Shown here piece by piece: positions 56,240-64,000 of a DNA stretch of 64,000 nt. The notes under the pieces were generated by a model that ran no database searches, was not told the origin of the DNA, and saw only the letters and a list, made by a program, of their open reading frames with translations. The stretch spans positions 1 to 64,000 of the forward strand of contig VDFB02262611.1 in assembly GCA_007258455.2 (NCBI GenBank), given 5' to 3'. How positions within the stretch are numbered: the first letter of the stretch is position 1; each line of letters begins with the position of its first letter. The stretch is from Sequoia sempervirens (Eukaryota > Streptophyta > Pinopsida > Cupressales > Cupressaceae). The translations under genes and the position numbers were made by a program.

Positions 56240-56854
56240 CGTGATGATCTTATGTTCATCAAGAGAAAATAGACACAAACATGAGCAAACACTTATACAT
56301 CCATCCACCATGATGATAATGTGTTCATCAAGGGCACTTTGGATAATTTAAATTGTTGGGTAGAACTAAGCAATTGAAGAATATTACCCAATAATCCAAA
56401 TTATTCTCTTCATGAACATAAGATCATCATGATTTCAAATGTAGGATATAGTGAGAATAATAAATATTGTGAGCACAAGATCTCAACGACACATTGTTTG
56501 GAGAGCATCACAATATATCATGTAAATTGGCATATCTAACTTCCTTGAGATGTCTTTGGGACCTGCTAAGTTGCAAAACTTGGCCTACTAGTGAAACATG
56601 GGAACTTTTCCAAGTTGTGGGTCACCTATAGTGGAAAAGAACTTCTAGAGAGGGTTGGTTCCCCTTGGTTTTATCACCTAAACTGAACTACCTATGTTGT
56701 TTGTAGAGAAAAGAGATAAGAAGTGACATGAAATGAAACATAAGATTTAATAAGGTGATGCACCAAATGAATTTTGATATGCACTTGTTTAAATGAACAC
56801 AATATTATCAACAACTTAAACTGCAACATACACAACCCAAAATTTCATATATCC
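54865..56854. repeat. ~1.97-kb tandem unit, copy 3
   Basis: Length 1990 bp, longer because of an expanded CG/AC run (about 56188-56237). Its second half differs from copies 1 and 2 at many positions (for example CTATGTTGTTTG against CTACTGTTATTTG near 56690). The similarity ends at 56858 with CTTG before unrelated sequence. Confidence 0.85.
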
Positions 56855-57700
56855 CTTGCATAAGTATTTCATGACTAGGTTTGATAACTAGGACAACATT
56901 TAGAAGGAGCTTGAAATGTTCTCACAACTTAAACTTTACCCTTGGTTAAACACAAGCCATGACTTGCAAAAGTACATTTTTTTGCATAAAAGCAATGAAA
57001 ATATGATAGAAATCAAGGGGAAAAATATCACCACAAGATTACATCAACCATTTTGAAGAAGTTTGCACAATGAAACAACTTTGAGAAGGTAAAAACAACT
57101 TGTGTTTATTGATAAAAAAAATGCCTATTAACAACATACAAGTTTGAAAATAGTTACAATGCTTATTCTTTACTTGAAAGAACCTTCATAGGTTACAATA
57201 CATAGCCCAAAATGAGCAAGAACTGATTTTTTGAGTTACAATACTGTCATTTTCTTCTTGTAGAGCCAAAAAATAAAAATAATTGATTGAAAATGCTAGC
57301 CAGAGGGTCTTATATCTCTTCCCAAACATAGGAGAGCATATAGAGATTAAATTGACTAAGTTACAAGGCTTAAAAATAGGCCAACCTACTTTGCACACCC
57401 AAGAAGTTCTTGTTTGACTTGGTCTCTTCAAAGTTGGTTGGTTGACCCCTTCAAATTCCTTGAAATGTGCTCCAGTTAGTGATGACGCTCCTAGATGTTT
57501 GCAAGCTTCCCTTGAAGTCCATAAAGTCTACCAAACTGCCCAACCTCCATAAATACCTTAGATGCTCTACCATGTGCTTGATAACACCCTTTCCAAATTG
57601 TCAAAACCACTTACCACATTCATAGGACATGTGAAAAGCTATTAATAATGACTAAGTATCTCATGAGGGCATAAGAGATGTTTAGGCATTTATCATTGTC
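56855..57700. other. no gene recognised
   Basis: AT-rich; the minus-strand open frame at 57186-57431 has no recognised motif. Confidence 0.3.
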
Positions 57701-60700
57701 ACATACTTGAGGTCTGCCTATCATGCATTGAAAACTGTCGTCCATAATTTATATAATGACTGCCCCTTTTTCTTCTATCATCCAAACTTGGGTGGTTTGA
57801 ACTTGACAATAAACTATCCTTCTTTCCTCTTCATAGTATCATTCTTAAATACCACAGACCTCTACCATTCTTATGCTCATGAAAAACCTCCTCAAGAACT
57901 ATCTCTTGGCCTTCTCACAAGAACTATCTATTGGCCTTTTCAAAATGTTCATGGAGCTCTATCCTGTAGAATACTCCTTTGCTACCCTTTCAAAAGTTCT
58001 TGTGACGATCCTACTGTCACCATCTCTTACCCAACTTTCCTAGGGTTCTATTGCTTAATAGGACTGAAATAGCTCTTGTGAGTTTGATAAACTTTGTAAT
58101 CCACTAACATATCACTTATTTTATAAGTATTGTATACCACTTTGAGGTCAGGATCAAGGTGACTATATAGTAGTTCATATCCTTACTATTGCTTCCAATG
58201 GTTGTATTTGAGGGCAGTGTCAACAAATCTTGTAGAGGATTGTCCAAACTGTCTTCCCAAGGTTACACATACTCTGTCATTTTGTTTGTTCTATCCTTTT
58301 TCTCGTAAGACTGTACAATAGTTCATAGCATTGTCATTTTATCTTGATGCACTTACTTTGTCTTCTTGTGGACTAAGATCTTCATGGAGTATTGACTTAG
58401 TCATGATAGTGCTATAGGATGTCATTTCCATTATTCTCCATGCTATAAATATCATAGCTTAAAGACCATTTCTTTCACTAGTAGACCATTAACATGCTCA
58501 TGTGACTAACTTTGTCTTTTGGAAGCGTCAATTTACCCTTTCATTGAACACCGTGGTCTGCAATGTTCTCATAATTTTTCCATCTTATTAAAGGAATTAT
58601 GTATTGTTCTTTGTTGATTTTTCCTTCTTCAATCATTCATGCTTGACATTCATTAAGACCTTCATCCTAGCCTTTTGGCTTCTACATTTCTCTACCCTCC
58701 TATACATTGAAAACTTGCTTGTCTTGTGGCTGTCCTTTTGTATGGTTTCTTTGTCTTCACATGACTACCATGTACATGAGACCATCTCCAAAAACTTCCT
58801 TTCTAATGACTAGACTGTCACTCATATTGTACCTCAAGGTGACTATCTTTTGTGGGTGCAAGATCACTGCCCTTTAGAACTGTTAAGAATAGACTGTCCT
58901 CTAGTCTTGAAAACTGTGAACAGCTCTCATAAGTCTTTGATAAAACCTTGTACTGCAATTTGTCACTCATGGATTCTTTCAAAACCTAATATAGATCCTT
59001 ATTGTCCTTACCATCATGACTAACTTTTCATCAACTATAGGCAGAAATTTATCCCTTGTTTTTTCTAGTTGTTATTGCAGTCTCCTTCTATGTCCTTTTA
59101 CCAAGTATCCTCTAACTCATACTGTACTTTATGTTGTCTTTTGCATATTTCATAAGATTGTTCCTTTCATCATAGTCATGGACTAAAGTTTCCCTTAGTT
59201 ATGATTGTCACAAGGACTAAAGTTTCCCTCTTATCACAACATGCCATTGTCATTTGCATTGATAAGTAGGAGGTATTTTCTACAGCGTGTCAAATTATGA
59301 TATTGCTATCAAGATTCAACCGTGTAGTTTTACGAGTCAAACTCATTGACTCATGTTTCATGAGTAGTGGTTCACAAGAATCACCTAGATGCAAAGAGTG
59401 CTAAGTGGACCATTCACTATCATGAGAGATGGACCATTCACTATCATGGGAGATGGTTCTTGTGAACCACTACTCATGAAACATGAGTCAATGAGTTTGA
59501 CTCGTAAAACTACACGGTTGAATTCTGATAGCAATATCATAATTGTCATTTGCAATCAATACCTTCTTCGATAGTATAGATTATGTTGTCAAATTTTTGG
59601 ATAGTATGTTCATCATCATGCATATTCTTTGGCACTTGAAAACAATGCATTCTTGATAGGATTTATGATGGCTATGATAGATTTTATAAAACTTAAAAAA
59701 TTTCCCTATGAGGACTCTCATCTATAACTCACTTGATTTTCATGTTAGAACCATTTCCCTCATGTCTTGTGATGGTTGTTGATTGTGGTCTCACTCTTCA
59801 AAGGATATTTTTGTCATTTATAATTTTCGCCAACATCCCACTCTAGACATCACTTTCATTGACTATCTTTATGACTGCCCACTATCACTTGTCTTTCTCT
59901 CTAACAATGTACTTATAGACTACTTTTAGTAGGTTGTTCACAGTTGAATGCCTCTTTAATAGAATGTCATAGAATATAATACTATCCTTTACCCTTGTTA
60001 TCACTGCCTCCTTGAAGCCATCATCTTCTTGGTAAACACTTTCATACTTTCCATGCGACTGTCCCTTTCATGATGTCGCCTCTGTGTCCATACCCTTAGC
60101 ATGATTATAGTCTTGAGTGATTGTGATTATCCTTTGGAGCTTTTATCTTGACTATATTGTCATTTATCTTAACTGTCATCCCATTATTATTGTGCCTCTT
60201 GCAACTGTGAATAATGGCCCTTTTGAGCATGTAGGTTGTGGTGAGCTTTAAATTGTCATTTTTCCTATCTCCATGCAACCCTATATGACTCTCCTATGAA
60301 TTTTGGTGTCCCTTGATACCTTATAAGCTTCCTTTTCAAGTTTTATGGACTATTATATATCTTAACTATCACAAATTCATTGATATGATACTTCTAATCT
60401 ACTATCATTTAATAACATATCCATGGTCCTTTACCACTGTCAACTACTCCTTGTAATTAAACTCTTATTAACACTTTTCATGCATAAAATGTTGTTCTGG
60501 CTGCTATGAACCATCTTTTCTTGACTACTATGGCAAAGAGCCATGTGATAACCTTCCTAATGTGACTGAGAAGATAATGGCTAATTTTCTTTCAGACTAT
60601 CAAGCTCTTTATGAACGCTCCTGACTTGCTACTTTTGGACACTTATCTTCATTTTATGACTATCACATGCTTTGAAGATAGTTTTCCTGCTTCTTGTCTA

Positions 60701-60900
60701 ACATAACTATGTATAATATTCAATAAGCAAGACACTTGCCTTTTCTCACAATTGTTACCCTTCTTATCTTAATACAATATAACAAAAGGAGGACTTATAT
60801 GACAACTATTCTCCTATCATAGCTTGCAAGAGGATTTTAACACTTTAACAAATTTTCCATCTCACATATTCTTATTTCAACCCACCCTTTATGGCTGAGA
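57701..60900. repeat. degenerate GACTGTC/GACTATC-rich tract
   Basis: GACTGTC, GACTATC, TTGTCATTT and ATGACTA-like words recur every few tens of bases over about 3 kb (for example near 58256, 58308, 58812, 58842, 58893, 59863, 60056, 60160). The plus strand is pyrimidine-rich. This suggests an old tandem repeat; no clean unit can be read by eye. The plus open frame at 57707-58072 probably derives from it and is not a recognised protein. Confidence 0.35.
59259..59541. mobile_element. 283-bp foldback element, 5S-family ends, 13-bp target duplication
   Basis: ATTGTCATTTGCA flanks it at 59246-59258 and 59542-59554. It begins TTGATAAGTAGGAGGTATTT and ends CTGATAGCAATATCATA, the same terminal bases as the cluster at 28921-30818. 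Two arms of about 105 bp (ATGATATTGCTATC..CACAAGAA and TTCTTGTGAACC..GATAGCAATATCAT) are inverted repeats. The middle holds ACCTAGATGCAAAGAGTGC and a doubled GGACCATTCACTATCATG. There is no 5S core and no coding capacity. Confidence 0.75.
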
Positions 60901-62583
60901 AATGACATTGGTAACAATGCCTTTCTTAGTAAGTGACTTGGCATTTTAAGTCCTTAGTCATGCTTAAATTGCAACTATCTGTTCATCTTTGAGCATGAAA
61001 AGAAAAGAGGCATGCCTATATTAAGTTGTACATCAATGAAGTCCATGGGTTTTGTAGTATACAATTTTGTTGTTACCACAAAGGCTTCATGGTTTCCTTA
61101 AACTCAGAGGTTATGAAAAAATAGTATACAAATCCAAACTTTACTCAAGCTCTTGAATACTTCAACAATGTTAAATGCTTGAAAACACACTGGAATACCT
61201 AGAAAAAAATGAGAGGAAAAATGCACAAGTCCAACAACGTGGGTGATGCAAATGCATGCCTGAAGCTCTTTCAATGCAAGCAACATGCCCCCTTCATCTC
61301 TGAAACTTTTGTAACGTGGGAAATCTTCATGAAGCAAGTTGTGACATGGATTGAATCAAAGTAGGAGGGTGTTGGTATTGCACATTATATGAATCTTTCC
61401 TTAAATGAAACAAACAATAAACGCTAGAATCTCTCCTCATACGTGGGTTAAGAAAGAATGAAAACTATCCTCGGCACCAAAAAGACTAAAACTATCCTTC
61501 TTGGCACCCAAAGGACTATCTTTTACTTTTTTACTTCCCATTTTGCTTAAGATTTTCCATACTCTCCTTCACATTAACTTTCCCTTTGCTTCTTTTTAAA
61601 ACACCTCAATAAAGTGCTCCTAAAATAAAAGTGTCAACAAGACCACTTGTAGATTTTCTATAAAATTATCATATTTGGCATCAAGCAAGGTGTGTTTTAG
61701 ATTTTATCTCTTCAAGCCACAAGTTCCATTTATGTGAGCAATGTGAATATTCAAGGATAACTAGTCATAAACTATGCATGCACCCATCCTCTTCAATCTC
61801 ATAGCTGCAAGTGCAAAAGAGAGAGTGGTAATTGTGAGTGACAATGCAAATAATGAGTGATTTACATATAAGGTGTATAAAGTTTCATAAGTGGTGTGGG
61901 AAGGCTTGTGGGCCCTCAATGCCCTTTTTTCATCATGTTTTTAAAATCAAAAGGGAACACATCTTGATTTCCCCACCAGACAAGGGATGGCTAGGGGACA
62001 TATGCCCTAGAGAAAGGGTGGGAATGGGGATGTGGGGTTGAGGGTTAGAGACACATCCTTATGTATTCCTACATGGAATCTAACTATAAGAAGTTGTAAA
62101 GTTGAGCATGGATAGTTATGAATCTCATCTCATAAGTGTAAAAGGTATAGACACATGTGAGGAAGAGTTGTGTTTGCATTAAAGTAGGCCAATTAATGAC
62201 AATAATAAGTATTTTTCTAATATGACTACAATGTTTTTGATTAGTTAAGAAGGGGAAGGGCCCTAATCCCATGGTTACAAATCCAAAAACTCAAAAAAGG
62301 AAACAAGTTGGGGAGAACAACACCAGCCAACAACAAGAAACAACAAGTCCAGGGTGGCACGCAGGCCTATTAACAAAATAGTAACCATAGAACCACAATA
62401 CTTAAGAAAAAATTAAATACTATTGCTAAAGCAATTAATACTACAAAGACCATTAATAAGGTCCACCAGAGTCCAACAAGTTCTCAACCATAACAAAGCT
62501 ATATTAAAATAGTAGTCTAAAATGTTAAAACAAAACACCAAAAAAAGAAAGGCAACCATAACCAGAAGAAAGAAAAAAATCCA
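60901..62583. other. no gene recognised
   Basis: A possible polypurine tract and LTR start (GTAGGAGGG then TGTTGGTATTGC at 61369) is seen, but no partner was found. Open frames at 61104, 61838 and 62084 show no motif. Confidence 0.3.
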
Positions 62584-64000
62584 TTACTTGGCTTTAGCAA
62601 TCAGGTCCCAGTATTCTCCAATATGGGAGACATACTCTCTCCAATCAAGTCCCTCGTCCTCGGCCTAGTCCTTCATATCATCATTCTTTCCCATCTTCTT
62701 CAACTTTCTAGTAATCTTGATTTGGCTCAAGAGAACACCAACCATTGCCCTATGCATGAGGCCATTCATCACCTTCATCAAAGTGATAATGGCTTTCTCC
62801 ATGTCATCCATTTGGACCTGCATGTAAGTCAACCTGCTTTTCAAATAGTCAGTATTAGAATCATCAACAATATTAATATCTTTAGCAATGTTCTCAGTTT
62901 CAAGAGCTTTCATAATTTCATTCCTTGGCTCTTCTTCAATTTTGACTTCTTCCTCCTCATTTTCTTCTTTCTCTTCCATTTCCTCCTCTCCCATATCATA
63001 AGCTCTCTTCAAAATCCATTTCGTCACTGTCTTCATCAACCTGTGCCTCAAACTCTTCCACCTCCAAATCTGCCTCCTCTTGAAATATGGCTTTTTGTTT
63101 CTACTTCTTGTCTTGTGAAGCAGCCTTTGCAAGGTGAGCAAATCTTCGGCCTCCACTGCCCAGACTCAACTTCCTATCCTCCAAATCCTCGGTTTAAATA
63201 CCCTCTTTTTCTTCACTTATAGTGATGACCTCATTTTGATTTTTCAACTCTTTTTTCAGTTTCTTGGACTTAGGTGGTTCAAGGAGAAGAGGGGAATGTT
63301 TGTGTTTCTCAGGGGTTGCTTTAACCAACTTGAGCTTGAGGGAGATTTTATCAAGAGTCTTCTTACCCACAGGGGTAGAAGGGTTAGAAATTTTAGCAGC
63401 AAAGGAAGAGATTTTAGCAGGGATATTCACATTTCTTTCAACAATAAGGGGTGGGGGTCTAGGGTTAGGCTCCTGAAAGGGGTTAGCCTCCGCTAAAGGT
63501 TCAAAATTTTCCCTGGCATTTTGATTCTCAATTTCCCGTCTAGCTGCCAAAGGATTACCATGTGGGTTCAAGGCTAAGGCATGCTTATAAAGAGCAAGTA
63601 TTAAACCTTGGTGCAGGGGAGGATTCACACCCTTTTCTATGTTAAGTTGTAGAGAGGAGAGCAGATAAAATGGAAAATTTATATGCTCATTGTCACGGAT
63701 ATGATTCAACAGAGGAAAGTGATGTGCATGAACAGTCATATATGTACCTTCAAGAGTAAAATACCACATCAGAAACATATTGACCAAAGCATAGGGAGAT
63801 GAGAGTTTGAGCCGTGCATACCCATTTTGAAACCTAGTAATATTTTCGCCATCATGGAGGAACTTGTCAACAAAATATTCGTAGTCAACTCAACTCTTCT
63901 TCGCCACCTTAATTCCATAGTTTTGCAGGCCCGTAGCCTCTGCTATGAACTGAGTCGTCACCTCAAATCTAACCACTCCAATAGCCACATTCCCCTTTCT
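62584..64000 (-). pseudogene. unrecognised retroelement-like gene, broken, runs off the window
   Basis: Minus-strand coding remnants. From the window edge: a globular-looking part (..TTQFIAEATGLQNYGIKV.., a TGA stop near 63.89 kb, then FVDKFLHDGENITRF..SPYALVNMFLMWYFTLEGTY.. in the open frame ending at 63194). Then come a Pro-rich linker and a Lys-rich segment, a TAA stop, and after a frame change an acidic Glu-rich stretch with a coiled-coil-like end (open frame 62665-63156). A TAG is followed in frame by 26 more codons (..EYWDLIAKAK) to a TAA at 62584. The overall build (folded N-terminal part, acidic linker, coiled coil) suggests a structural protein of a repeat family, possibly gag-like. 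I do not recognise the family. At least three stops and one frameshift. Confidence 0.5.

Noticed and set aside
57707..58072. 121-residue plus-strand open frame
   Set aside because: Low-complexity GACTGTC-rich surroundings and no family motif; probably fortuitous.
61357..61700. Polypurine tract followed by a 3' LTR start (GGAGGG then TGTTGGTATTGC)
   Set aside because: No LTR end, target duplication or coding interior could be found to support it.

Overview
This window looks like nuclear DNA of a large, repeat-filled plant genome, most likely a gymnosperm such as a conifer. It is AT-rich and gene-poor. It carries decayed Ty3/gypsy and copia remnants, LTR-type insertions, a hAT transposon and a plant-type spliceosomal gene split by a huge intron. 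Nothing prokaryotic was seen: no operons, no CRISPR array, no intact rRNA or tRNA gene. The species cannot be named from the sequence alone.

One host gene is clear: the U6 snRNA-associated Sm-like protein LSm5, plus strand, with four coding exons at 27225-27258, 27357-27480, 47001-47073 and 47213-47239. They give 85 residues with both Sm motifs and GT..AG borders at every intron. Intron 2 is 19,520 bp long, about 76 times the coding length, and holds a nested stack of transposons.

Layout. 1-4.4 kb: remains of a minus-strand LTR retroelement with a tRNA-Asp-type primer binding site at 2884-2901. 4.4-19.3 kb: a degenerate mosaic of a repeat of about 1.2 kb in both orientations, interrupted by an LTR-like insertion (19298-21456) and resuming to about 22.0 kb. 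22642-26558: a 3.9-kb TG..CA insertion with a perfect 5-bp target duplication, ending about 670 bp before the LSm5 start codon. 27.2-47.2 kb: LSm5. Its intron 2 holds a decayed gypsy element (gag on the minus strand). That element was split by a solo LTR (31997-39584, TSD AATCT). The solo LTR was split by a hAT transposon (32152-39244, TSD TGTGACCA). The hAT was hit by two further LTR-type insertions (33288-35197, TSD TTGGT; 37462-38857, TSD CAAAA). Downstream in the same gypsy element sits a 1.9-kb cluster of 5S-rRNA-derived repeats (28921-30818) with a 13-bp target duplication. A second decayed gypsy pol and a copia-type LTR fill 41.8-44.8 kb. 47.2-50.9 kb: no recognised gene. 50951-56854: three tandem copies of a unit of about 1.97 kb, the middle one a mosaic of the outer two. 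57.7-60.9 kb: degenerate GACTGTC-rich sequence holding a 283-bp foldback relative of the 5S-derived family, again with a 13-bp duplication. 62.6-64.0 kb: a broken, unrecognised gene on the minus strand.

Best candidate for something undescribed: the 5S-derived family. Two independent insertions end at the same bases, carry 13-bp target duplications and have inverted-repeat structure. One holds five 5S-like cores that keep the polymerase III internal promoter layout; the other has none. The 13-bp duplications argue against a normal Cassandra LTR element and suggest target-primed (SINE-like) insertion.
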